A stretch of DNA of 32,215 nt, from NCBI GenBank assembly GCA_020428995.1, contig JAGQLW010000011.1:1-32215 (forward strand), in the 5' to 3' direction. The first letter of the stretch is position 1. Each line of letters begins with the position of its first letter. The notes below the pieces were generated by a model, which made no database searches, had not been told where the DNA came from, and saw nothing but the letters and a program-made list of their open reading frames with translations. The position numbers and the translations under genes are program-made. This DNA comes from Candidatus Moraniibacteriota bacterium. Its GTDB lineage: Bacteria; Patescibacteriota; Minisyncoccia; Moranbacterales; GCA-2747515. Positions 22,689-31,067 of the stretch are shown piece by piece.

Positions 22689-23252
22689 TTAAAAACCACG
22701 AACCTGAATTTTGCGCATCTTGTGCACATCAGCTTTTGGAAGACGAATAGTAAGAATCCCATTCTTCAAAGAAGCCTCCGCTTTTTCCGCAACAACGTCA
22801 ACAGGCAGTACAACAGATCGCGAAAAAGAACCCCAGTAACACTCCTGGTAGTAATAATCTTCACTGGTAACCTCCTCTTCAAGTCGGCGTTCACCTTTGA
22901 TCGTGATCATGTCGTTGTTAATGGCAACATCAAGATCCTCAGGTTTCACGCCAGCAATCGTTGATTTGATGACAATCTCTGACTCAGTTTGGAAAACATC
23001 AATCGTGAGTTGCCCTTCACCATCATTGTTTTGTGTCTCGGGAACCCAGCGATTTTCCTCGTGCATTGGTTGAGAAATGTGTTGTTGCTGTTGTTGGCGA
23101 GGAGCATAATCTTGCTGATCAGACACACCCATTTCAATATTTTCGGACTGATCATCGTCAGAATAAATCGGCATGGACATGTCTTGTTGAAGCTCGTCAC
23201 CAGACTGGGAACCTGTTAGGCGGGAAAAAAATGAACGTTTTTCTTGTGGCAT
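22689..23252 (-). CDS. Hsp20/alpha-crystallin small heat-shock protein
   Basis: ATP-independent holdase chaperone, 187 aa. Residues about 1-85 form a flexible, glutamine/aspartate-rich N-terminal arm with runs such as QQQQQ. The alpha-crystallin domain spans about 88-185: TIDVFQTESEIVIKSTIAGV, DLDVAINNDMITIKGER, an insert with YYYQECYWGSFSRSVVLP (the usual FxRxxxLP segment), and NGILTIRLPK. The C-terminus ends in RKIQVRGF, containing an I-x-V anchor. A TATAAT promoter and an inverted repeat lie upstream and a terminator downstream, so it is a single-gene transcript. Confidence 0.93.
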   Translation of the reverse strand: MPQEKRSFFSRLTGSQSGDELQQDMSMPIYSDDDQSENIEMGVSDQQDYAPRQQQQQHISQPMHEENRWVPETQNNDGEGQLTIDVFQTESEIVIKSTIAGVKPEDLDVAINNDMITIKGERRLEEEVTSEDYYYQECYWGSFSRSVVLPVDVVAEKAEASLKNGILTIRLPKADVHKMRKIQVRGF

Positions 23253-23289
23253 AGTAATAAGTGCAATTAAGGTCAGTTTATTTGAATCA

Positions 23290-23318
23290 ATTATAACAGT
23301 ATTAACAAAACATGTGCA
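23290..23318 (-). promoter_or_regulatory. hsp20 promoter
   Basis: On the minus strand TATAAT lies at 23295-23290 and TGCACA at 23318-23313, separated by 17 bases. The -10 is perfect and the -35 matches at four of six positions. The leader would be about 30 bases. Confidence 0.6.
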
Positions 23319-23325
23319 AGTAGTG

Positions 23326-23349
23326 TGCTGTAAAAGATGTTGTACAGCA
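23326..23349. promoter_or_regulatory. Inverted repeat upstream of the hsp20 promoter
   Basis: TGCTGTA (23326-23332) and TACAGCA (23343-23349) are perfect 7-bp inverted arms around 10 bases, directly upstream of the -35. There is no T-tract. This could be an operator for a dimeric regulator or a weak hairpin after the PrsW-like gene. It is not a CIRCE element. Confidence 0.45.
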
Positions 23350-23375
23350 AAGTCAATATCAAAAAAAGATAAAAA

Positions 23376-23945
23376 TCAAGAAGAACGTGATCCGTAAGAA
23401 GAGATGCGATATGACAGAAAAAGCAAGAAGAGAGAGATGATTACACCAGAGACAGTAGAGAGGAGTAAGGATTGTGCAAGTGTGTTATATCCCCAATGTA
23501 CAAGAAATGCGACCAAAAGAGAAAAGATGGGGAATATAGCGTGGTCTGACAAACGACGAAGACCAGAAAGCAAAAGGACTGTTGTAGAAAAGTGCAAGAG
23601 AAAAATAACGCCAGCAAGAAGGATGGACGCAGAAGACATTACAAGAAAGAGTTCGTACAAAGAGAAGCCAACACCAAAGAAGAGCGCTGCAAGGAAGTTA
23701 TTCAAAGGAAGATTTTTCCCGCGCAAACTTGAAATGGCAGCAAACAACGCAAGGAGTTTTGCAAACTCTTCGATGGCAACACTCACAGGCATGGAAAACG
23801 TCGAAGCAGAGTTAGAAAGGTCTTGAAGGGAAAGTGTAGAGACGGAAAAAAACAAAGAGAAGTTTAAAAAAAGGACCTGTGTGACCAGTGCAAGGAAGCT
23901 GGCAAAAATGCCAAAAAACAAAAAGACAAAAAAAGCATGCCGCAT
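23376..23945 (-). CDS. PrsW-like intramembrane protease / integral membrane protein
   Basis: This is a 189-aa, almost wholly hydrophobic protein with about six membrane segments. I chose ATG 23945 over the TTG at 23951. The conserved polar residues fit the PrsW glutamic protease family: a Glu-Glu pair in IEEFAK (about 59-60), a second glutamate in GVGFSLYE (about 98), His118 in LLHFSTT, and His150 in VHWGYN. PrsW in Bacillus cleaves an anti-sigma factor. Here an ECF-type sigma factor lies about 4 kb away with no obvious anti-sigma gene beside it, so a link is only a possibility. The arrangement with hsp20 downstream hints at envelope or protein stress. A CPBP-type protease is the alternative. 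Confidence 0.78.
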   Translation of the reverse strand: MRHAFFVFLFFGIFASFLALVTQVLFLNFSLFFSVSTLSLQDLSNSASTFSMPVSVAIEEFAKLLALFAAISSLRGKNLPLNNFLAALFFGVGFSLYELFLVMSSASILLAGVIFLLHFSTTVLLLSGLRRLSDHAIFPIFSLLVAFLVHWGYNTLAQSLLLSTVSGVIISLFLLFLSYRISSYGSRSS

Positions 23946-24211
23946 ACACAATTAGTGTAAAAAAATAATCACAAGACTTCTGCATCTGACACTGTCCTGA
24001 CAGCTTAAAAAATGCTTCTCATCCAGTGCCAAGACTCTCTCCAACATCAATGGCAATTGCACGGGACAAATCAGAGAACAGGCTGAAAAAAAGTATATTA
24101 ATACAGATTAGTACGAATTATACTCAAACGCATAAATCTTAAATCCAACCATGAATACGAGGAAAAAATGTGACACGAAAAGTCTGTGCGCGTAGAAAAG
24201 CAAAGAGAAAA

Positions 24212-26860
24212 CTATACAGGAAGGGAGTCGTGTTCAGAAACAAGTTGAGATAATCGTGACTGAGCGTCAGACAAGCTCTCGCGTTCTTTGGCAACAACAT
24301 GAGCGGGAGCTTTTTGCGCAAACGGACCAGAAAGTCGAGAGGAAAGACCGGAAATATATTTCTCCACAGAGGCAATTTCTTTGTCTAGTCGAGACCGTTC
24401 AGCATCAAAGTCAACGACTCCAGAAAGATGGACATGCATTTTAAGATCTCCAGACAAGAAAGAAGCACTATTTTCTGGAGCAGAATCGTTAAGGCCAATT
24501 CGTTCAACGGAGGCAATGCGACCCAGTCGGCAAATGATGTCGTTGTGAATAACAGTATTAGGATTAGTGGCAATGGTAACCGTCAGTAGTTCAGAAGGTG
24601 CAATGCGATAAGTGGAACGAATATTTCGAATTGCACTAACAAGAGCTACGGTGTTTTCAAAAGAAAAAGTTTCGAAAGAGCCGAAAGAAGAATGAAATTT
24701 TTTTGCATTAGGATATTGTTCTGTCATGAGCATGTGTTCGGTTCCAAGGAGTGACTGCCACAAAGTCTCTGTGACAAAAGGCATGAAAGGGTGCCACAGA
24801 CGAAGTAGTGTCTGAAACACAAACGTCAAAACGTAATCATTCTTTTCAATTTTATGCACTTCCACGTACCAATCCGCAAACGTATTCCATGTGAAATCAC
24901 GCAAGACTTCACCAGCTTGAGAAAAACGAAATGCGTCAATGTGCAAAGAAACATCTGAAACAGTGCGAGATAATTTGTGTAAAATCCATCGATCAGCATC
25001 AGAAAGATCATCTGTCACAGAACCAATTTCATCAACACTAATCTTTTGTGAAAAAGTCTCAGAGTCAACGGCGTGCATAACATAGCGACCAATGTTCCAC
25101 AACTTATTTGTAAAGTTTCGAAAGCTCGCAATCTTTTCCTCACCCAAGCGAAGATCGCTGCCAGGAGTTGAACCAATCACCAAAGAAAGACGAACAGCAT
25201 CAGTGCCATAAAGTGCATTCATGTCCAGAGGGTTAATCACATTGCCAAGAGACTTGGACATTTTGCGCCCTTGTTCGTCACGCACAAGACCATGGAGATA
25301 TGTCGCACGAAAGGGAATCTCGTCCAAAAGATACATGCTCATCAAAATCATGCGCGCCACCCAAAAAAACAAAATGTCATAACCCGTCTCCAAAACACTG
25401 GTAGGGTGATACGTTTGCAAGTCAGGTGTGTCCGATGGCCAGCCAAGCGTGGAAAATGTCCATAGCCCAGAAGAAAACCATGTGTCCAATGTGTCAGGAT
25501 CTTGCACCCAACCATCATTCTCAGGAGGGTGGACATCGCAATAAACCTCACCGTTACGATACCAAACGGGAACACGATGCCCAAACCAGATTTGACGAGA
25601 AATGCACCAGTCGCGAAGATTATCAATCCAATGAAAATAAATTTTTTCAAAACGAGACGGAATCACAGAAACGTCGCCAGAACGAACAGCATTTTGCATC
25701 AATGTCTTCAAAGTTGTTTTCGTGCCATTGCGCTCAAACTCTTTGTTCACGTCGACAAACCACTGCTCTTTGATCTGTGGTTCAATCACACCTTCACCAC
25801 GACTGTTCACCGCAATATTGTGAACATAATTTTCGTCAACACGCGCAACCAAACCTTTCGAACGAAGTTTTGCAACAATTTTGTCACGCGCATCAGAAAT
25901 ATTCATCCCAGAAAATTCACCAGCAATTGGCAAAAGTTTTCCATCATAATCAATCACTTGTTCCTTGTCCAAGTTGTGTCTTTGGGCAATGTCAAAGTCT
26001 GTGGCATCATGCCATGGAGTAATAGTCATTACACCAGTACCAAAATTCATGTCGACAACCTCGTCCTTAATAACCATCGCACTAATCACGCCATTGATCC
26101 ATTCAATATTTTCAATAACTTGTCCGTGAGTGTAGTCCGCATAACGCTCGTCATCTGGATGCATTACAATATATTTGTCGCCAAATTTTGTCTCTGGTCG
26201 TGCCGTCCCAATTTCAAAAGGGCCATATTTCAAATAATAAAACGATGCACGTTCTTCTTTGCGTTCCAACTCATCGTCAGAAACAGTTGTCTGAAAGCGC
26301 GGGTCCCAGTTCACAATGCGAGCACCACGATAAATAATTCCATCACTAAACATTTTTTTAAACGCTGTATATACCGCTTCGTGACGCTTGTTGTCAAGAG
26401 TGTATGCCTCGCGACTCCAATCCAACGACGCCCCCATTTTTTTGCACTGGTTCACAATCGTGTCGTGTGAGTTTTGTGCAAATTGCTCAACACGTTTCAA
26501 AAAAGCATCTCGACCAAGGTCGTGACGTGTTTTTTTCTCATCATGCCACAAAAGACGCTCTACTTTTTCTTGTGTAGCGAGGGCAGCATGGTCTGTGCCA
26601 GGAATCCAGAGTGTGCGATACCCACGCATACGGTGATAACGAACCATAATGTCTTCAACAGCAAGCATGGAAGCATGACCAAGATGAAGTGTGCCAGTAA
26701 CGTTTGGCGGTGGCAAAACAAGAGAAAAATAAGGCGCGTCAGGTTGTGTGACACCCTTGTCAATGCAGGTGTCAGGATTAAAAAAACCACTGGACTCCCA
26801 TTGTTGATAAACAGTGTCTTCGTGTTCTTGCGGATTGTATGCTTTAGATAGTTCTTTCAT
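24212..26860 (-). CDS. valS: Valyl-tRNA synthetase
   Basis: Class I synthetase, 882 aa from ATG 26860. A TTG at 26896 would add 12 unlikely residues. The N-terminus contains YNPQEHEDTVYQQWESSGFF. The HIGH box appears as NVTGTLHLGHA. The editing domain (CP1) lies in the following 250 residues with TARPETKFGDK. The WCISRQIWFGHRVPVW segment and the KMSKS loop (GRKMSKSLGN) are intact. The anticodon-binding region follows, and a C-terminal coiled-coil arm (AERSRLDKEIASVEKY...) completes the family layout. It is followed by a 260-base gap containing nothing I can assign. Confidence 0.96.
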   Translation of the reverse strand: MKELSKAYNPQEHEDTVYQQWESSGFFNPDTCIDKGVTQPDAPYFSLVLPPPNVTGTLHLGHASMLAVEDIMVRYHRMRGYRTLWIPGTDHAALATQEKVERLLWHDEKKTRHDLGRDAFLKRVEQFAQNSHDTIVNQCKKMGASLDWSREAYTLDNKRHEAVYTAFKKMFSDGIIYRGARIVNWDPRFQTTVSDDELERKEERASFYYLKYGPFEIGTARPETKFGDKYIVMHPDDERYADYTHGQVIENIEWINGVISAMVIKDEVVDMNFGTGVMTITPWHDATDFDIAQRHNLDKEQVIDYDGKLLPIAGEFSGMNISDARDKIVAKLRSKGLVARVDENYVHNIAVNSRGEGVIEPQIKEQWFVDVNKEFERNGTKTTLKTLMQNAVRSGDVSVIPSRFEKIYFHWIDNLRDWCISRQIWFGHRVPVWYRNGEVYCDVHPPENDGWVQDPDTLDTWFSSGLWTFSTLGWPSDTPDLQTYHPTSVLETGYDILFFWVARMILMSMYLLDEIPFRATYLHGLVRDEQGRKMSKSLGNVINPLDMNALYGTDAVRLSLVIGSTPGSDLRLGEEKIASFRNFTNKLWNIGRYVMHAVDSETFSQKISVDEIGSVTDDLSDADRWILHKLSRTVSDVSLHIDAFRFSQAGEVLRDFTWNTFADWYVEVHKIEKNDYVLTFVFQTLLRLWHPFMPFVTETLWQSLLGTEHMLMTEQYPNAKKFHSSFGSFETFSFENTVALVSAIRNIRSTYRIAPSELLTVTIATNPNTVIHNDIICRLGRIASVERIGLNDSAPENSASFLSGDLKMHVHLSGVVDFDAERSRLDKEIASVEKYISGLSSRLSGPFAQKAPAHVVAKERESLSDAQSRLSQLVSEHDSLPV

Positions 26861-27016
26861 ATTGTCCAATCTATCACGCAAAAATGGTTTTTTCAAGAAT
26901 TAAAGAGGGTTTCCATGAAGACCGTAATATAGAAGTAGAATAAATGATGTATTCACAAGCTGGAAGAGAAGAGGGGGGCAATTTGGAACAACGAGAAACA
27001 ACAATGGTGTACAAAT

Positions 27017-28105
27017 TTAAATAACATCAAGCGACATATTTGCGTGTGCGTTAACATGTTGCCAAGCTTTGTCTTTGGCGAATTTTTTTTGCTCAGAATT
27101 CATCTCTTGCCATTGATACGCTGCCACAGCACCAATCATTGCAGCATTATCAATGGAGTGCGCCATTTGTGGGACAACGTAATGAGCAATCGGAAATTTC
27201 TGAGAAATATTTTCACCCAATCGTTCACGCAACGAGCGATTAGCAGAGACACCGCCAGCAAGCACAACAGTTTTGGGATTATGCGCCAAAGCAGCAGCAC
27301 ACGTTTTGGAGACCAACAAGTCAACGCAAGCATTTTGAAACTCATGGCACACAGCGCCAACAAACGAATCGTCGGACAAAATATCTGGATTTTCTTCACA
27401 TTTTTTTTGCACCAAATAGAGCGCGGCAGTCTTGAGTCCAGAAAAAGAAAAATCAAGATCTTTAGAATCAATCATAGGTCGAGGTAAACAAAAATCATAC
27501 GAGCCAGAAAATGCATCAGCACGTTGTGAAACAACTGGACCACCAGGATATCCCAACCCCAAAACACGTGATGTCTTGTCAAACGCCTCACCAACGGCAT
27601 CATCTTGTGTCTGCCCAATGATTTCATATGTGCAGTGACTGCGCATCAAAACAAGTTGTGTGTGACCACCAGAGACAACAAGAGCAAGAAGAGGAAAGAC
27701 GTTCTCCTGCGAAATCGTGAACAAATCATGGTCGAAAAAATTTGCATAAATATGTCCAGCAATATGGTGAACGGGGATAAGGGGTTTATTGTGAACAAAT
27801 GAAAGTGTTTTTGCAGCGGACACACCAACAAGAAGGGCAGGAATCAACCCGGGAGCATGGGTGACGGCAATAGCATCAATCTCATGCCATGACACACCAG
27901 CATCAAAAAGAGCTTGCTGACAAACAGGAAGAATATTTTTTGTGTGCTCGCGCGCGGCAAGGTTGGGAACAACACCACCCCACGAAGCATGAATCTCGAC
28001 TTGAGACGAGACAACAGACGAAAGAGGGGAAAGGCCGGAATCATCAACAGAAACAACTGAAGCCGCTGTTTCATCACACGATGTTTCAATGGCAAAAATG
28101 CGCAT
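27017..28105 (-). CDS. tsaD: tRNA N6-adenosine threonylcarbamoyltransferase
   Basis: TsaD transfers the threonylcarbamoyl group to A37 of tRNAs reading ANN codons, working with TsaB and TsaE. The 362-aa protein is a full-length Kae1/TsaD: an ETSCDETAASVV phosphate loop at the N-terminus, the metal pair His114/His118 in HHIAGH, LVVSGGHTQLVLM, GEAFDKTSRVLGLGYPGGP and the C-terminal VLAGGVSANRSLRE with the metal aspartate in MAHSIDNAAMIG. It is divergent from the sigma factor gene. The predicted promoter leaves almost no leader. Confidence 0.96.
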   Translation of the reverse strand: MRIFAIETSCDETAASVVSVDDSGLSPLSSVVSSQVEIHASWGGVVPNLAAREHTKNILPVCQQALFDAGVSWHEIDAIAVTHAPGLIPALLVGVSAAKTLSFVHNKPLIPVHHIAGHIYANFFDHDLFTISQENVFPLLALVVSGGHTQLVLMRSHCTYEIIGQTQDDAVGEAFDKTSRVLGLGYPGGPVVSQRADAFSGSYDFCLPRPMIDSKDLDFSFSGLKTAALYLVQKKCEENPDILSDDSFVGAVCHEFQNACVDLLVSKTCAAALAHNPKTVVLAGGVSANRSLRERLGENISQKFPIAHYVVPQMAHSIDNAAMIGAVAAYQWQEMNSEQKKFAKDKAWQHVNAHANMSLDVI

Positions 28106-28111
28106 AAGGAA

Positions 28112-28141
28112 AATAAAGAGAAAGGCTTGAAATTATGTCAA
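28112..28141 (-). promoter_or_regulatory. Candidate tsaD promoter
   Basis: On the minus strand there is a perfect TTGACA (28141-28136) with TTTATT at 18 bases (28117-28112). The -10 matches at four of six positions. Transcription would start only a few bases from, or at, the tsaD ATG (28105), giving a nearly leaderless mRNA. Confidence 0.5.
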
Positions 28142-28155
28142 AAGTGAAATATAAT
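28127..28155 (+). promoter_or_regulatory. Near-consensus promoter of the sigma factor gene
   Basis: TTGAAA (28127-28132), 17 bases, TATAAT (28150-28155). This is the best promoter match in the window. The start would fall near 28162, leaving roughly 14 bases before ATG 28176. It physically overlaps the divergent tsaD promoter. Confidence 0.8.
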
Positions 28156-28175
28156 AATATCACTATATAAAAAAT

Positions 28176-28820
28176 ATGAAAAGAGAAACCACAACAAAGC
28201 AAAAGAAAGTACCAAAGCTGATTAATCCATGCGACAGCAAAGCAATGAATGATCTGGACGACAATGAAGTAATTGTTCTGACACGTCAAAAAAATCAGGA
28301 ATGTTATCAAGAGATTGTAAAACGCTATCAAAAGCGCCTCAGTGCATATCTCTATCACCTAGTTGGGAACAAAGAAGAGGTAGAAGATGTGCTCCAAGAA
28401 GTGTTTGTGAAAGTGTATAAAAACATCAAGAAATTTGACGTTAACCAGAAGTTTTCCTCGTGGATCTATCGCATTGCACACAACGAAGCAGTGAACTTCC
28501 TTAAGAAAAAAACACGAAGACGATTGGTGTCGTGGGAGGATATCATCTCGTACAAAGATCAAATGGCACTCCAAGAAGAGCAGGGACAGGAGTCATCAAT
28601 GGATGTGTGGATGCGCAAAGAAAGACGACAAGAGGTGAAAGACGCAATTGCGAAGCTTCCAAAAAAATATCGTGCAGTTCTGGCATTGCGTTACGAGTGC
28701 GTTCATTCATATCAGGAAATGGCAGAAATTTTAGGAAAGCCAACAAACACTGTTGGCACATTGTTGCGCCGTGCAAAAAAAAGATTGGTCACAGTTTTAA
28801 ATGAACAAGATGTGTTGTGA
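28176..28820 (+). CDS. ECF-type RNA polymerase sigma-70 factor
   Basis: This 214-aa sigma factor has only regions 2 and 4. Region 2 (about residues 38-112) includes YQEIVKRYQKRLSAYLYHLVG, VEDVLQEVFVKVYKN (core-binding 2.1/2.2) and KFDVNQKFSSWIYRIAHNEAVNFLKK (promoter melting and -10 recognition). Region 4 (about 148-208) includes IAKLPKKYRAVLALRYE and the helix-turn-helix SYQEMAEILGKPTNTVGTLLRRAKKRL. An unusual lysine-rich N-terminal extension of about 35 residues precedes region 2. No anti-sigma gene is adjacent. The gene has a near-consensus promoter, so it is likely transcribed by the housekeeping sigma. Its 3' end nearly touches the convergent gene at 28824. Confidence 0.92.
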   Translation: MKRETTTKQKKVPKLINPCDSKAMNDLDDNEVIVLTRQKNQECYQEIVKRYQKRLSAYLYHLVGNKEEVEDVLQEVFVKVYKNIKKFDVNQKFSSWIYRIAHNEAVNFLKKKTRRRLVSWEDIISYKDQMALQEEQGQESSMDVWMRKERRQEVKDAIAKLPKKYRAVLALRYECVHSYQEMAEILGKPTNTVGTLLRRAKKRLVTVLNEQDVL

Positions 28821-28823
28821 GAA

Positions 28824-29156
28824 TCAAGCTACTTGACGATCCTTATCGGTGGAAGAAGAAACAGCAGTGCACATGACGTCATAAAGAGATTGAGCAAGCG
28901 GAGAAAGAACGTCAACAGTAAGAGAAGAACCGGACAGAGATTGTTTAAGTTCTGAAAAATCAAGATCAGAAACAGATTCGTCTGGATGTTCATGGAGGAA
29001 TTTTTCAAAAGCAGTGCTGATTGTGGAGCCGTGTGTACCAATCAATGAAAGAACTCCCATGTCCACAGCATTTTTGGGCGCCAAACCACCTCTTTTCTCG
29101 CGCCATGAACGATATAGAGGAAATCGAATCAATATTAATTCGCTAAACTCACTCAA
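28824..29156 (-). CDS. Hypothetical protein, possibly 5'-truncated
   Basis: I do not recognise this family. The open frame encodes 110 aa with a plausible mixed helical composition (GGLAPKNAVDMGVLSLIGTHG, then a Ser/Asp-rich second half). No ATG exists near the 5' end. The frame opens after TAA and the only early start is TTG at 29156. The next ATG is 29060 and would give 78 aa. The gene ends four bases from the convergent sigma factor stop and begins 31 bases from the decayed vsr gene, so the neighbouring island may have replaced its original 5' end. It overlaps no other gene, which is the main reason to keep it. Confidence 0.45.
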   Translation of the reverse strand: MSEFSELILIRFPLYRSWREKRGGLAPKNAVDMGVLSLIGTHGSTISTAFEKFLHEHPDESVSDLDFSELKQSLSGSSLTVDVLSPLAQSLYDVMCTAVSSSTDKDRQVA

Positions 29157-29186
29157 AGTGTCACTCCGCCTTGTATTTTAAGCCAT

Positions 29187-29642
29187 TCAGAGAATTTTTA
29201 CAATATTAGAAATACTTTTTTCGGGTTCTTTTTTGATATTATGTTCCCATAATCTAATTACTGGCTAACCTTGCGAACGGAGTTGGCGAGTAACTTTTTT
29301 GTCACGTTTTCGATTTCTTTCAATTTTTTCTCTTCAAAAATCATTTTTTAATAAATGTTTCCACCTTGGATATTGCCAGCCGTGCCAAAAGTCACTATAC
29401 AAGAAAAACGCAAACTTTTTGCTTCCTAAAAACAATGTCAGGTTTTCCGAAAACTAAACGAACATTTAGTTCAAATTTCTTTCTCGTGACTTTTTTGATT
29501 TCCAAAATAAAATCTTTTTCAAATTGAGTACCCGTCGAACGAATTTTTGACATTCTTTCTGAACGATCTGCTTGCGAAAGTTTATCATTGAATCGTTTTT
29601 TCTTGAAATTTCTTTTTGCGTAATTTGTGGTTTTTTCCTCAT
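29187..29642 (-). pseudogene. vsr: Decayed Vsr (very short patch repair) endonuclease
   Basis: Vsr nicks T:G mismatches left by deamination of 5-methylcytosine and is a usual companion of cytosine-5 methyltransferases. The family signature is easy to read across frames: ADRSERMSKIRSTGTQFEKD, FGKPDIVF (active-site Asp), SDFWHGWQYPRWKHLLKNDF, then REKIERNRKRDKK and PVIRLWEHNIKKEP. Four lesions interrupt it: a base missing in the A-run complementary to 29596-29601, an extra base near 29397-29400, a TGA at 29336-29334 and a TAG at 29267-29265. Both stops fall where the family has Trp (NDFW, GW). The total length (456 bases) equals 151 codons plus stop, so the indels cancel. The start overlaps the upstream gene by ATGA. 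Confidence 0.88.
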
Positions 29643-30069
29643 AGCCCTGCCTCGAACACGTCAGAAGCAGAACTTTCAAGATTATTTGTGGATTTTTCGT
29701 CGAGTAGTTTTTTCCATTGTTTGATTCTGTCACCTTCAATCTCATCAATGCGCCAATAATTTAAAAGGGTGTCTTCATTGATGTTTTTAATTTGATTTTG
29801 TATTGCCTTCGCCCGAGAAAATAAATGAAAAAAGATTTTAGGAACAGTAACGCTCTTTCCTTTCATGTTTATTTTTTCTTGCCCGCCAGCCGTAAAAGTA
29901 TCTCGTAAATTTGCGGACACGGCGTTGTACTCCGTTATCAAATAAGCTGCGGCTCTTTCGAATTTTGTCGTGCTTGATCCAAACATTTCAGGAAATAGAA
30001 TCATGCAGTCAGCGCAAAAATCCCAAGCGTAAGCTCGAGAATAGCTTCATCAAAATTACACTCTAACAT
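29639..30069 (-). pseudogene. Unknown protein of the restriction operon, frameshifted
   Basis: I do not recognise this family. The intact part (ATG 30004 to TGA 29639) is 121 aa and begins MILFPEMFGSSTTKFERAAA. The frame extends upstream as SYSRAYAWDFCADC, and a start at ATG 30069 reads MLECNFDEA in another frame, so one base is missing near 30043. Restored, the protein would be about 143 aa. It starts three bases after the Mrr-like gene's stop and its TGA overlaps the vsr ATG, so all three were co-translated. Two cysteines (CADC) and a helical, charged C-terminal half are visible. An accessory or specificity role in the restriction system is a guess from context. Confidence 0.65.
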
Positions 30070-30072
30070 TTT

Positions 30073-31067
30073 TCAATGAATTGGAAATTTTTCGTCTACG
30101 ATAACCTTAGATAAACGAAAGCCGTCAATTAGAGCTATAGGATTTTTACCTTCTTCGTTTGCTTCATTTAACGCTGCTTTCGAAAAATGACTTGTTGTAA
30201 TAACGACTCCTTTAGAAAACGGCTGTAAACTGCCACGTAATTCTGCTACTTCTTTTCTTCCGACGGAGTGCAGCCAGCGCTTTGCCTGCACCTGCACAAA
30301 AGTATTTTCAAAAATCCACATACGCCCGCTTGTCTTAGCATTTACGTCAACACCGCCATCAGCGCTGTATTTGGTAACGCAAACTTCCATAAAGTCAGTA
30401 TGAACTAATAAATCCTTAATAAAAAACTCAAACTTCTTTGGATCCATGATAAGCAATTTCCCCCGAACTTGCTCAATTTGCTCAAGATTTTCAACCAGCT
30501 CTTGTTCGCTTTCATTGACAATTTCATCGTCGCTTACAATATTATGCTTTCTTGATTCGGCGAGTATTTGATTAGAAATGTTAGTGTCTAACGATAGTGG
30601 GATAATTTGTGGGTCTTGATGAATTTTGAATTCAAAAATCCAAACTTTTCTAACCTTACCACCCGAGTCAAGTTGAGTGTCAGGATAATAACGCAGATAT
30701 TCAAGCAATCCGATATACTTCCAACGTCTTGGTCCGACAGTTTTATCTCGACGACTAGCAACTAAGACAAAACCGTGAATTGGAAAGTTTAAATCTTTTT
30801 GATCAATTACGCGCTTGTTTACGCCTGCAAGCGTCTGCTCTCCAATCTTACCAGCCGCTGTGTAAGTTAAAATATCGTTTTCAAGTCTATCGTAATATGG
30901 GTTTTCGCCAGTAATATGAAAATCTTGAATTGAGGTCATTATTGCTACTCTCGCAACCACTCTTTATCTTGAATTGAAAGACGAATACCGCCAGCATTCG
31001 CCACCTTAAGCGTTTTGAAAATTTCCTCGTTTGAATATAATTTTCCTATTTCAAATTCCTTAATCAT
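30073..31067 (-). pseudogene. SRA-like + Mrr-type restriction endonuclease, frameshifted
   Basis: The larger open part (295 aa to the TGA at 30073) has two domains. The N-terminal one (ENDILTYTAAGKIGEQ, GVNKR, NFPIHGF, WKYIGLLEY) resembles the SRA/YDG-type modified-base reader fold. The C-terminal one is an Mrr-like nuclease: FEFFIKDLL, GGVDVNAKTSG with Asp205, VQVQAKRW with Gln225 and Lys227, then ELRGSLQPFSKGVVITTSHFS. The start at 30960 is not natural. A preceding frame from ATG 31067 reads MIKEFEIGKLYSNEEIFKTL and VANAGGIRLS, then shifts near 30961-30965 by one missing base. Restored length is about 331 aa. Such proteins cut modified DNA, or serve as the nuclease of a type II system with the adjacent methyltransferase. 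Confidence 0.78.

Noticed and set aside
23253-23375. CIRCE heat-shock operator for hsp20
   Set aside because: The CIRCE consensus arms are absent. The inverted repeat present has different sequence and spacing.
25502-26470. 322-codon open frame on the + strand
   Set aside because: It lies wholly antisense to valS, whose motifs are intact. It shows no domain features and is a shadow of that gene's codon pattern.
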